A DNA stretch of 64,000 nt, from NCBI GenBank assembly GCA_028023455.1, contig JAQFVV010006694.1, positions 343,266 through 407,265 of the forward strand. Direction: 5' to 3'. Made by a program: the position numbers and the translations under genes. This document shows positions 22,801 to 33,535 of this stretch, piece by piece. The stretch is from Epiperipatus broadwayi (Eukaryota > Onychophora > Udeonychophora > Euonychophora > Peripatidae). A model generated the notes under the pieces. The model was not told the DNA's origin. It worked only from the letters and a program-made list of their open reading frames with translations, and made no database searches. Position 1 is the first letter of the stretch. Each line of letters begins with the position of its first letter.

Positions 22801-23059
22801 AATATGAACATTTCCAGATTTTGCTGCTGAATTATAAAACCTGCCGAACATCTACCTGAAAATGCTTCTCCAGAGGTAACCCTAAATTAACCCAAGAGCT
22901 CTTGTGATTCCTAACTAACATGCTATAGCTATTTAACATTGTTTTCTTATATTTCACATAACTTCATTATGTATTTCTTTAACGTGTTTAAATATACTCA
23001 ACATTTTGCTCTCTATCCTTGGGTTAATATTTTCTATTTATAAAGCTTTCTTTTATTTT
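19809..23059. other. A+T-rich DNA, no gene recognised
   Basis: It contains a small inverted repeat at 22196-22290 (TGAATCTATTTAC with GTAAATAGATTCA). Less A+T-rich patches lie at 21900-22030 and 22700-22900. The 62-residue minus frame at 22623-22811 has a hydrophobic start but no domain or splice context I can support. Confidence 0.45.
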
Positions 23060-23770
23060 ATTATGATAATGTGTCAGAATCGTCTTTGACCGAATGAACT
23101 ATTCTCTTTATTGAAAGTAAGACACCGCTATTAAGGCATATTTTAAATTTATAATTTTCCAATTTTATTATCTTGCAAATCACTCGTTTGAGGGCGATTC
23201 TTTTCTTTAATATAATATAATCACATAGTTTAAAATCTACATGTTATTGATTTTAATCTACCATGAGAGTATGTGTAAGATCAGTGATTTAAATGTGTCC
23301 CCAAATTCATGATTGCGTATATAAATCTATACTTACTTTTCAAACCCGCAAGCATGCATTTTCCTATTTTAATTACCGTGTTCTACTTTAATTATAAAGT
23401 TCATCATTGACGTCGAGAATGTGCTAACCCTTTTAAATGAATTTCGGGGAATTTGATTGGGCATTTCTCTTAATCCGAGTAAAACCCATTTAGTATGTTT
23501 TTATATACACTAGTCTCATATTTCTGGTAAATGAATTGGTTGTTGAGACAGCTTTGTTTTATTTTTCCAAGGATTCTTTACACGGCAAAGTCCGTTCTTT
23601 TCACTTATTGCAAGTTTCCAGGCAGAGGGTGTCCCAAATGACACCCCTGGGAATTAAACGCAATCGTCACACAATCACTAAGTTTCAGCTGTTCATAAAA
23701 TACTTTCCTACGGGTTAGCGGCGAGATGCCCTCCGTAATTATTCCGGATCTTCAATATTGTTTTATTTTA
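23060..23770. other. Unique CpG-containing block; possible regulatory or conserved element
   Basis: Mixed-composition sequence over about 700 bp with motifs not expected in the surrounding DNA: TTGACGTCGAG, TTTCGGGGAATTTGATTGGG, TTTACACGGCAAAGTCCG, ACACCCCTGGG and CGGGTTAGCGGCGAGATGCC. A 60-residue plus frame at 23536-23718 is open but resembles nothing. No repeat partner in the window. Assignment as regulatory DNA is inference only. Confidence 0.3.
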
Positions 23771-24829
23771 TATTTATTTTACAAAGCATCCGTGACTTAA
23801 ATGTGTCACACCCTCCAACTTTAATAAATTCATTATCAGAAATACTGACCTCCCAATGTAACTCTATTATTATTATTCTCAAATAAATGCCTTGATCACA
23901 TTCCCACTTTGTTGCTTAGTAAGCTTTTGTCCGTGCTATTCTCAAAATCAATAAATATTTTATAACACTTAATTTCAAATATTTTTTTAAACTTGCATAA
24001 TTGCTCAAAGCACCTTACACATGGTCCTATCTCGTCAAGCACATTATCGTAATGCTATTAGCCTGGGGAATAGAATACATCACTTTGTTTTAAAGTCTTT
24101 TTATCAGTTGTGGGAATATAATGCCTACAATTATTTAATATGTGTCCCTGTCTCATATAAGCAGACAGTGGCATTATATATATAATTTATATGAATAAAT
24201 TTTGTGAAATTATTTAAAACTAAATTTGATCTCTTATTTTATTTGATTCCTATCACTGTCTCAGTCTATATATATATTTTCTGCATTTCTTTTGTAAATC
24301 CATAGATGTTAATTAGCCACCCAAACTTCTTTTAGTATAGAGTCTTTTGTTTCTCCCTGACCACCAGGCACTGGTCAAAGGTTATACTAGTAGTGGCATC
24401 AGATGCGTTATCACGTAGATGGCGCTGTGAAATTTGGACTTTAGATTCGAACTTAGTATATCTAGAAGGCAACCCTTCCTAGAATGTTCAGTTTCATGTC
24501 TGGGGTTTGAATTCTGCAGTGTGTTAGCGAGATAGACGATTCTGACTGTTACAATGTTACATATAAATCAACCTTCTCTTGATGATCAATCACAACAGAG
24601 ACACCACCCAATAAATCATAACATTTATATTTCCAAATACCACTAAGAATTGCACTTACAATTCACATTATTTTTTACTTTCTTATGACAGCAGTAATAT
24701 CAAAATTCCATATGTTTTTTTTTTTGGAAAAGTATTTTTTAATACCAAAACAATGAATTTGATTTTAATATATGAATTTTTTCTACAGTACAGGTTTTTT
24801 CATACCTGCTCTCCAATATGTAATATCTA
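23771..24829. other. A+T-rich DNA, no gene seen
   Basis: A patch at 24340-24540 is less A+T-rich (GATGCGTTATCACGTAGATGG) but has no repeat partner or frame. Confidence 0.45.
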
Positions 24830-25095
24830 GGGGGTTTGAACTCAGACATTCACATGATTCTCAAGTATCCACACTATCTCCTACTGCTGACACACTTGAT
24901 CACACACATGTCAAATAGATAAATAATCACCAATATACATATTTCATGCTAAACCAGCACTCATCAGTTGGTCAAGATTATCATCTTCACACATATATAC
25001 AATCAATGTTCAGCTTTTATTAGGATAGCCAATCTTCATACTTTAATGGACAGGCTTTAATCCAATCTACCCCACAACTCTTTGTAAAAGACATT
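24830..25095 (-). repeat. Family-B hammerhead SINE-like repeat, copy B2
   Basis: The best-preserved family-B copy, on the minus strand. Order in its own sense: body near ATTGGATTAAAGCCTGTCC, a TTTATATATGTGTG stretch, the hammerhead at 24929-24972, then a tRNA-like tail with a box-B-like AGTTCAAACCC at about 24836-24846. The 3' tail sequence TGTGTCAGCAGTAGGAGATAG aligns with tails of other copies. Confidence 0.75.
24929..24972 (-). ncRNA. Hammerhead ribozyme, family B, copy B2 (core intact)
   Basis: On the minus strand, stem I ACCAA/TTGGT is five perfect pairs. The core is CTGATGA, stem II GTGC/GCAT has a G-U closing pair and loop TGGTTTA, and GAAA follows. Stem III is ATA/TAT over a two-base loop, U16.1 is in place and H17 is A, immediately before TTGGT. 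Length is 44 nt. This is a complete type I hammerhead by motif. The weak stem III again suggests dimeric cleavage or a helper contact. Confidence 0.8.
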
Positions 25096-26199
25096 TAGGG
25101 TTTTTTATCACTATGTATACTTGGTATTGAATGATATTTGGATTTAATATTTATAGTATTTCTTATAATTCTAATAAGAATCTTTCTACATCAGAGCTCT
25201 CATTATTCAAAATCATAACTTGAGAATAATCCTTCACCATTTATTTATTCTGATATCAATATTCTACTAGGATGTTTTGTCACAATTATCTTCAATAAGT
25301 TTTGACACAATCTGTAATATCTTTTATCCATACTGATAAATCAATATGTGAACATAAAGAGTCAGAATTAAAGCATTTAATTCATTTTTATTTTGGATAC
25401 ATTTTAACTGGAATTTAGACTCTTGGATGAAGCAGTACTAGTTAAAGGTGTTGTTTGTTTTATATATATTTTTCACTACCATATCTTTTAAAAACTTTTG
25501 TTATTTCTTTGTTCCCTAAGTTCACTTTCTGGTTTTTATTTTTCCAAGGGATTTTTATTTGCACTTTTCTTACAACTCCTAATTTCTTGTTTTTAAACAA
25601 CCCTTTGGCTTGGTGTAAAATGAATCCTCCTTTATGCCTAAATCTTCAGATGGTAAAATACTTAAGTCACTCATGTTTAGAAAACTCTGACTAGTTTTAG
25701 TAACATCTATTTCATCACATTAAAAAGTTTATGTATCACTGACTATATTATGTTTCTTTTAGATAAAGACTCTCTGAGAAGCAACCTGTCATCAAAAAAA
25801 GATGTGAGTTTTTTATTATTATTTTTGGAATACTTCTGTAACAATTCATTCATCCTGGTAATTTTCCATATAGTAATTATTGAATAAGTTCTTTCTTATT
25901 CCCCTAAAAATGGCCTTATTTTCATAAAAAGATAATCCTACCATTCTTGCAAATCCCCTTGCAAGCAAGCAAGATATCTTTGTAAGCTATTAAAAATTTA
26001 GCCTTCATTGATAATTTAGTATCTTATGTCTTGATTGCTTGTATTTAAATCAAGTTTTACCTCTTACTGAATTTGCTAGACTTCTGTCTTTTTTTTTTTT
26101 ATAAAACTAGTTATTATAATCTTTCCATACTGTATAGTATTATTTTACTCTAACAATTATAGCAGCAGCTCTTCTTAGTTGGTCAATATCTTCACTTTC
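25096..26199. other. A+T-rich DNA, possible extension of the minus-strand ORF remnant
   Basis: The minus strand at 25450-25700 gives lysine-rich frames (for example LFKNKKLGVVRKVQIKIPWK) that could belong to the same decayed element as the next entry. No motif secures this. Confidence 0.3.
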
Positions 26200-26778
26200 T
26201 ATTTTCTTTTCTTGCTTCTATTCTAACAATTTTTCTAGCATTTTTTAATGTTGTAGATTATCAGTGTTAAATGTGTAAGCTTTTATTTTTTTCAATGACT
26301 TCTTTACATTGTAGTAAAACTTATTTTTTCTTACATCTTTCCTTCATATTTATTTATTCACATCATATTTACACTCTTCTTGATTTCTTCCACTATTTGT
26401 TTTAATCTCAAAGTAGCATCTAATTTTTCTTCAGGACTTAGATAATTTATTTCACTTTGTCTTATATTATTTGAACTTGTTTTACAATATTCTGTATGTT
26501 CTTACTTTTGTTATTTAATATCCTTTTTTCATTTCTAGATGATTTTTTTTCCATCTTTTTATTCTTTTTCTTCATTTGCTCTTTTATGCCTTGGAAATTC
26601 TTGTTCATTTGACCACTTAGATATTTAACATTTTTTAATAATTAATTTTGTTATTGTTATCATTCATTTCTTTGATATTTTATTCACATTCAAATCTTTG
26701 ATCTCCTTATTTTATTACTCATATCTTGCTTCATGTTTTGCATTTATTGAACATTAGTTGTTACTTATATTTTTTTCA

Positions 26779-26873
26779 TATGTCATAGCATCAGCCGGGA
26801 TGTGAACCCACAACCAACTACTTGCTTGCAAGGCGGCTGCAGTGACCTCTTGGCTAACTATGCTTGACATTTC
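26779..26873 (-). repeat. tRNA-like module (SINE head or tRNA pseudogene)
   Basis: The reverse complement starts TGTCAAGCATAGTTAGCCAAG (first 20 bases, an A-box-like segment), continues through GAGGTCACTGCAGCCGCC, has a box-B-like GGGTTCACATCCC, and ends GATGCTATGACA. The ends TGTCA-AGCA and TGCT-TGACA are complementary, extending the acceptor-like stem. It shares head and tail with 35780-35860. Confidence 0.65.
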
Positions 26874-27105
26874 CTTAACATAATTATCTATTTTACTATA
26901 TGTTTTTTATTTTTGATTCATGTCTTACATTTCTTGAAATATCCAATTGTTTATGTTTTTGAGAAAATTCAACATTCATTGCAATAAGGTTATTATTTTG
27001 TATTAGTTGTAATAAACCTTTGCTTTTCCCAGTTTGTTTAGTATTTAATAGAGCACAGCAGCTGTGTGTTTGTAAAATTTGTTCTAATTTTTGTTTCATT
27101 TTTTC

Positions 27106-27107
27106 AT

Positions 27108-27142
<35 letters not shown>
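27106..27142. repeat. TA/TG microsatellite
   Basis: A TA run passing into a TG run. Confidence 0.95.
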
Positions 27143-27144
<2 letters not shown>

Positions 27145-27195
27145 TCGTTTTACATATATATTCATTTTATAATTTCTACTAAGCTCTAAATTCAC

Positions 27196-28689
27196 CTAAT
27201 TCTATTTTTTTCTTATTTATATATAAATAAAATTTGGATTTTCATGATTTCCTTCCATGTAATTTTGTTTTACATTAATTTGAATATTCTTAACCTATTT
27301 TGCCTGTCTTATACTTTTTCTTAACTAACGCTTTTTGCCCAAACTTATTTTACGCTATGTTTTTACTATTTTTATCCCCATCATTGTGTTCATAAGTGAT
27401 TGTTTAATTAACAACAGTTATTTATCTATTTTTGGTCATCAGTGTTTAATCATATGTGATTTGGGTTTCTTAAATTGGATTCCCATATGTATCTGATAGC
27501 ATACTCAAAAATGTTTGAAAAAAGTTTTACATACATCATTTTAATAACTTATCAGTTACATATGAAATATAAAAATTATAAGTAACTACATGTTGGTGCA
27601 TTAAAGTTTAATTTATGGAGATATGATGATGTCTGATGCTTAAATATCATAAAAAATTATTTCATACAGCACACTTCCATTAATTGAATCATTGTTAGAA
27701 CCAACCATCAGCATGTATTTACTTACTTTTTACTCAACTTATGATTTCAATAAAATAATATTGATGAAATGGTTTGATTTCCCTAATAATAATTACTCTT
27801 ACTTATTTCTTTGAACTATTAAAAAATATTGGCTTTATTTGTTTGAAGATAAAAATGCTTTTATATTAACTGATGTCATTATTAACTGAAAGATTGAGAA
27901 ATTGATTTTTTTTTCTAAATTACCTGTGATCTAAAACAAAGCTAATCAGCCCTAACTAATCCAAGGATGCTTTAAAAAAAATTTATCTTAGGGTCACATC
28001 TTAAATATAAATACAGTTTATATATTAAATTATTGAAGAGTTTTACTGATAGTTAGATTTAGTGAGATTTATAATATATCATAAAAAATAAAAGTTATGG
28101 TGTTTATAAAATTTTTATTAAACAGTAGACGAGATATAATAATTATTTATAAAATTTTAGGGCAAATTTCGTCATAGTTTGGGTTCAATTTGTTATTTTT
28201 TCACTAAAAAATATCCTTCACATGGGCTCCCATGTAACCTGAAGACCATGTTTTGGACAGCTCTGGTCTAGAATATTTTGAAGTACTTTGAAATTATTTT
28301 TTATATCAAATAATCCAAAATTACATATATAAGTATAATGTATGCTATGCAAATCACATTGAGAATGGAAGAAATATGCATATTACTACTGCTATTAAAT
28401 TTTAAAATAACATTTTAATAATATAAAAAAAATGAGGAAAATGACAAAAAAATTACAGAACAAAAATTATGTTGGATGCATATACAAATACATAAATTGC
28501 CTTATACAATATGCATATATGTATATAGCTACCCATATTATTACATGAAAAAACAAATAAACAAAAATCTTTCTAAGATATGCATACTGATTGCACAAGC
28601 TCTTTTAAATCATTAGTTAATTATATATAATAAGTGAATCAACAACTATTGTTTAGTGTTTTATATTAAAAATATTATAAAAGGACAGA
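27196..28689. other. A+T-rich DNA, no gene seen
   Basis: A short less A+T-rich patch at 28195-28270 (CACATGGGCTCCCATGTAACC) has no frame and no copy elsewhere here. Confidence 0.5.
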
Positions 28690-28990
28690 AAAAAAATAAA
28701 GATTATATTTGTATGTTTGACTATTCCCATCATCTAATATTAAATATTGAATGTCTTGAGAAAAATTTATTTAAATTTTTTATTTGCATTCAACCATTAG
28801 TAATAGCATGGTACAGTCGAAACTGTTATCAATAATAAAAGTTTTTTTGATGAAAAGTGAAATGTGTAAGATTTTTGAAATTCAATATTATTTTAATAGC
28901 TACATGTTAGTATATATACAGTGTTTAGAGAAGTATTATTGTCCTCTTTTGTTCAAATGCTGCTGGTCTCATCAGTGGGTAATGCTCTAA
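28690..28990 (-). repeat. PLE-2 tail (family R), inverted copy
   Basis: The minus strand carries GAGACCAGCAGCATTTGAAC, a GACAATAATACTTCT block and GATGGGAATAGTC, aligning with the plus copy's CAGACCAGCAACCCTTGAAG and later blocks. The middle of the tRNA-like part is deleted. Confidence 0.6.
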
Positions 28991-29064
28991 TTAAATAATC
29001 TATCCTGTCAAAGATAAAAGTCGGTAGAAATTTCATAAACTTATTTATGAGGTTCTTTCTAATT

Positions 29065-29345
29065 TTTTCATTTTTCTCTAAGAGCAATGTTAATTAGTGG
29101 TTTCCAGACATTATGAATAGTCACACTAGGTTGACTTATGGGATTATTTACCATGTCATGTGAGCAGTTTTTTTTAATTTTTCTTTTATATCTTTTTATT
29201 TGTATTTTCGCAATATGTTTTTCTTTTCTGACCATCAGTTTGTGATCTTGTAATTGCTTTTTAATGAAGTGACTGGTCTTACCAACATAGGTCCTTCCAC
29301 ATTCACATGGTATTTCATATATGCAGTTTTTTGTTTTTCAACATT
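29065..29345 (-). pseudogene. PLE-2 GIY-YIG endonuclease remnant
   Basis: A minus-strand frame of about 85 codons without a stop. It begins IYEIPCECGRTYVGKTSHFI, with the Cys pair and the YVG box of the PLE GIY-YIG nuclease, continues with KKQLQDHKL (equivalent to R..EH) and a lysine-rich stretch, and ends SQPSVTIHNVWKPLI before a stop near 29065. Nothing upstream of about 29345 reads as RT, so only the 3' third of the pol gene is present. The family differs from the 8.4-9.8 kb PLE. Confidence 0.65.
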
Positions 29346-29374
29346 TCAAGTTCAGGCTTTGTAGGTGTTCGAAT

Positions 29375-29660
29375 TCAGCCCACTAAAAAGCAATTGCAAG
29401 AGCATAAACTGATGTTTAAAAAAAACAAATGTGTCTAAAGTAATAGGAAAATACAAAAATAATAGATAGAAAAGAAAAGGCACAAAGAAGTAAATTCAAA
29501 GAACCTTCTCACATGACAATGGCAGATAACTCCATTAGTCAACCTAGTGTGACTATTCATAATGTTTGGAACCCACTATTTAACTTGCTTTTAGATAAAA
29601 GTGGAGAAATCAGGAGGAATCTCATTAATAAGTATGTAAAATTTCTGCTGACTGCTGCCT
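29375..29660 (+). pseudogene. PLE-2 endonuclease remnant, opposite strand
   Basis: KKQLQEHKLM near 29379, then several stops, then the open frame 29513-29698 with ISQPSVTIHNVWNPL and LLDKSGE. It aligns with the minus-strand copy. The leading CECG part is missing at the inversion point. Confidence 0.65.
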
Positions 29661-29970
29661 TTGACAAGATATCTCAATTAGTTAAAGCATTATTTTAAAA
29701 GTTCCAGGTTCAAGTTTCATAGTACTACTGCCATCGGTCAGACCAGCAACCCTTGAAGAAGAGAAAAGAATAATATTTCTTAAAACATTATGTACATAAT
29801 AATCTAAGTACTATTATTAACAGGTGAATATAATTAAAAATTTAAATAAAGTTAAATTTTTCTAAAAACATTCAATATATAATTGCAGATTATGGAAGTA
29901 GTCATACATATAAATACAACTAAAAGATCATCATCAAACTTTCAGGCAAACAATAATAATGAATGGTTTA
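29660..29970 (+). repeat. PLE-2 tail with tRNA-like segment (family R)
   Basis: TCTCAATTAGTTAAAGCATT resembles a tRNA D-arm and A box, and AGGTTCAAGTTTC a box B, about 30 bases apart. GACCAGCAACCCTTGAAG and A+T-rich blocks follow. It may allow internal Pol III initiation. Confidence 0.5.
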
Positions 29971-30059
29971 TAAATTAACTCCTGCATTATCAAATTAATG
30001 TAGCATGTTGAAAATATTTTAATCAATTATAATTTTTGAATATTTTAATAATTGTATTT

Positions 30060-30235
30060 TGAATTAAGCTCTTAGCATTATTTTAATATATAATGTAATC
30101 CTTTAAAGTTTAAATAAAGTTGGAAATTTTCTATATATTTAACATTCACTCATATATGATGGAAATAGTCCAACATATCATATGGAATAATATACCATCA
30201 TCACAAACCTTCAGTCAGATATTTTAGTATTACTA
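30060..30235 (+). repeat. Family-R 3' fragment
   Basis: Repeats the end of the preceding tail (AAGTTTAAATAAAGTTG, ATGGAAATAGTCC, ACCATCATCACAAACCTTCA). Confidence 0.65.
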
Positions 30236-31196
30236 TTTATTTTATCTATGCTTGATACAATTTTAAATAAAATCTTTTGATAATATTCAAAGCAGTCTTC
30301 ATTTTTCCAGGCAAACCTTTAAATTTTGGTTGTCCATCTTATAAAGAATTGATTTTATTTGTAATAGCAATTCTATATTAATAAATTTGCAGAATATTAC
30401 TTTATTTATAGTTTTTTTTGTAAATAGGCTCTAAATTTAAAGTACGTTTTATTATATAAAACAAATAGTGGGTAATCTGTATGCCATATATTGATTCTAC
30501 ATTAAAAATGGCATCTCCAGATATTAAACCATGACTCAATTAATGTTTGCACTAAGAACATATATTGTATGATATACACACAGTGAATAACGTTTTTATG
30601 ATGAAATTTTAAAAAATAATGTATATTTTTTAATGCTGATTTATAGTTTTTACTGTTAAATACGATATCATCTCCTCTTCTCATAGTCATTTATTTTAGT
30701 ACTTTAGAATCTGTTTTTCCTCTTAATTCTTCACTAACCACTTACAGAACATTTCAACTCAACTGATTAATAACTTTGCTTTCATCTATTAATATAATTA
30801 GTCTTTTCACAATATAATCTATGGTGGCTGAAGTGGTAAAACTAAAATTAAAAACATTATATCTTTTTCAAAAAATATATTAAATATTTTATTGATATCT
30901 TATCTATTTTTTTGGTCAGACTTTTTAATTTGTATCTTTTCTTAATATCTTTTTCTTTCATTCCATTGTAATATTTGAACTTATAATATCAGAACTTAAA
31001 TTCCAAAATTGTCAGTCTTGACATGAATTAATTATTAACTGTAAATAAAAATAAATATTTTACAAAATAATATTTCATAGTATCCCATTTTTATATTAAA
31101 AATTTGTTCAATATTATCTGGCATCCACTAAAATCTACTTTAAGTATTTATCAGAAATAAGTCACTGAAGTATTTTTTCATTTACTAAAAAAAAAC
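30236..31196. other. A+T-rich DNA, no gene seen
   Basis: No motif in any frame. The 62-residue minus frame at 30502-30690 is unremarkable. Confidence 0.5.
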
Positions 31197-31360
31197 TAAT
31201 ATTTACTAAGGCAATAAACCTAAAGCATGTGCAGTTGAAAATGAGAAGTTAGGGACCTCTACAGATCTTAGCCACAAGCTTGTGGTTAAGACCTGTAGAG
31301 GTCTCTACCTTCCCATTTTGAAATGCACATGCTTTAGGTTTATTGCCTTAGTAAATATTA
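31197..31360. repeat. Near-perfect palindrome, MITE-like
   Basis: About 80-bp arms meet at CCACAAGCTTGTGG (31272-31285). Outer ends are TAATATTTACTAAGGCAATA and its complement, with only a few mismatches, suggesting recent formation or ongoing homogenisation. No coding capacity. Confidence 0.85.
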
Positions 31361-32848
31361 CTTAAGTAATCAATGTGCATTAAATAAATTTATAAAAAAA
31401 ATAGTAACTTATTTATTTGCTTTATCCCATTTTGAAATATCATTGACTATCTTATTTTACATCAAACTGATAAGTTACATGATTGCCAAACTATGTTATT
31501 ACCATTTTATAAGTCTAGTAAAAACTTTAATGTGCCCACACAATAAATCTTTTACAATATTTTTATTTTGTGACATTGTTACTTCAATTTCCATGCCTTT
31601 ATATCACTTGATAAATGTATAACTTTAATTTTACATTTTGATAAAACTTAGTTTTTTTAGAATGCCATTATAATATATAAGCAAGAAATTTAAATTACTA
31701 GAAATATTTTACTAATTTTAATATAAAATGTCCCCAGTGAAAATGTTCTAATTTATTACGTTTTATGACACACAGACACATCCACTTGAATTTTTCAGGG
31801 GCCCAACATATTTAAGGAAGTGCATAATATTATCAGGTAGCCAATTCATATACAATCCATCTAATCATCCAGTTACTGCTTTGTAAATGCATATCTAGAT
31901 ATTCCTAGATGCAGAATGCTGGCACCATCATTCAAGTTGACTAATATGATAAGTATATTCTTCATTATTAAAGAATTCTCCATTTTGAGGTAAGCTACCA
32001 AAATCTGTATTAATTTTGATTTTTACATATATCAAGATTAAATATTTTTTTGAATGCCAGATAAACAATTTTAAAAATCTTTCTGAGCCTCTGTCTCTAA
32101 CTATCAATCAAACAAAATGAATAGAATTTCATTCTAGTAGTATTTTTTAAACTTGTTTTCAATAAAAATTCTGGGCATGTCAAGCAAAGAGGAAAATCAT
32201 TTTGTTTTATTGACAATTAGATACATAAAATTTTTAACAATATTTGTGCAAGAGTTTTAGAAATCTTCACTTTTGATACTTTTACATACATTCACATATT
32301 GAAAAGTTAATAAAAACGATAGATATTATATTTTTAATCAAATATTTTAATCCAGGATCTATACCTAAAATTCTTATTGATGTTTAAAATTAGATAATTA
32401 CATACAGTTTTGTATTTTTTAAAATAAAATAAAAATACATTTTAAAAATATTTGTAATAAAAAATTTAAATTTGTATTATATTTCTCTAGTAATCTTTTC
32501 TTTTTAAATTTTATTTAAACAATTTTCACAATTCTAGAAAATTTATTTTTATAAATCAACATATTATTTTCAGTTATCTTTTCATGTAAAATATTTCGAC
32601 TTTTATTTAAAATTTCAATTTCATCGTCACATACCACTTTTAGTTTTTTCGAATCTTTTAATAACATATACGTTTTACAATCATTAGATTATGATCAAAA
32701 CCTATATTGACATCAGTTCCTAAAATATATGACATGGCTGATACAGTTTCTAAATATATTCTGAATTAGTATAAATAGAAATGAAAATATTTTTAACTAA
32801 CCTATTTATTCAATATATCATATGTTTACTATAGTAAATAAAATAGAT
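31361..32848. other. A+T-rich DNA, no gene seen
   Basis: A less A+T-rich patch at 31750-31960 has no frame or repeat partner. Confidence 0.5.
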
Positions 32849-33290
32849 AGGGTATATGAGCACAGATTGATACACTTAAACACATATATGTTGAAAAGAT
32901 AAATAATCACCAATATACATATTTCATGCTAAACTAGCAATCATCAATTGGTCCAATTACCATCTCCACACATATATGCTATAAGTGCTCAGATATATAT
33001 TAAGATAGCCAATCTTCATAATTAAATGGACAGGCTTCAATCTACTCCACACTCCAACTCTTCACGTGTCCATTCAATTGAAAATCTGAAAATGGAATGC
33101 TCAAAGGCCACCCTGAGGATGAGGTTCTTGTCACACCCATGTTGACCTAAGGATTGCTGTTTTAGCATGAAATGCATATATTGGTGATTATTTATCTTTT
33201 TGACATATATGTGTTTAAGTGTATCAGTGTTATGAGTAGAGTGGAGAGTGGTGGGCCATGTGAAAGTCTGTGCTCATATACCCTATATAT
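32849..33290. repeat. Family-B fold-back pair (copies B3 and B4)
   Basis: Left arm 32849-32945 (ATAGGGTATATGAGCACAGA, ACACTTAAACACATATATG) is the reverse complement of 33155-33290. Between them lies family-B body sequence. B3 is minus and B4 is plus. B4 has lost the hammerhead core (AAGGATTGC where CTGATGAGTGC is expected) but keeps TTTAGCATGAAAT. Confidence 0.75.
32909..32952 (-). ncRNA. Hammerhead motif, family B, copy B3 (C3 mutated)
   Basis: Stem I ACCAA/TTGGT is perfect. The core reads TTGATGA, stem II keeps TGC/GCA, and GAAA and stem III match copy B2. Loss of core C3 and of the stem II closing pair probably inactivates it. Confidence 0.6.
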
Positions 33291-33329
33291 TACATATATA
33301 GACACAGGTATATAATAAACCCGTGTTTC

Positions 33330-33535
33330 AGTTATTATATATTAAATAGAGGAATTCGAACTTAATATAAGTCAAAACACCGATTGTATATGTATGTGGG
33401 AGATTATGATTTGTCCAATTGACAAGTGCTAGTTCTGCCAAAGTAAATATATATTGGAGATCATTTATAGATCATATGTATCAGTTATTTGACATGGAGT
33501 GGAAGATGAATCTAAGTTCAAATTCTTCTTTTTAC
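33330..33535 (+). repeat. Family-B repeat, copy B5 (degenerate)
   Basis: ACACCGATTGTATATGTATG, GTCCAATTGACAAGTGCTAG and TATATATTGGAGATCATTTA blocks align with family B. The hammerhead core is unrecognisable (TTGACAA, AAAG). The tail ends near AAGTTCAAATTC. Confidence 0.6.

Larger units (their letters stand above)
26200..27195 (-). pseudogene. Coiled-coil ORF remnant, possibly LINE ORF1-like
   Basis: Minus-strand frames broken by stops give charged, heptad-like stretches: MKQDMSNKI near 26720, then MNKNFQGIKEQMKKKNKKME and NEKRILNNKSKNIQNIVKQV at 26480-26620. An upstream frame at 26896-27195 contains NTKQTGKSKGLLQLIQNN and FSQKHKQLDISRNVRHESK. The repeated K/E/N-rich amphipathic pattern suggests a coiled coil like that of LINE ORF1 proteins, but A+T-rich codons alone could mimic it. 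A tRNA-like module (26779-26873) and a TA/TG run interrupt it. Confidence 0.3.
28690..29970. mobile_element. Inverted pair of PLE-2 3' ends
   Basis: Mirror-image structure around about 29360. On the minus strand there is a PLE-2 endonuclease (29065-29345) followed by a family-R tail (28690-28990). On the plus strand there is a second endonuclease remnant (29375-29660) followed by a family-R tail (29660-29970). The arms have diverged, so this is an old fold-back. The constant order endonuclease then tail shows that the family-R repeat is the 3' end of PLE-2 or is habitually attached to it. Confidence 0.7.

Noticed and set aside
22623-22811. Minus-strand frame with a signal-peptide-like hydrophobic start
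   Set aside because: No cleavage site context, homologous motif or splice evidence. Expected by chance in A+T-rich DNA.
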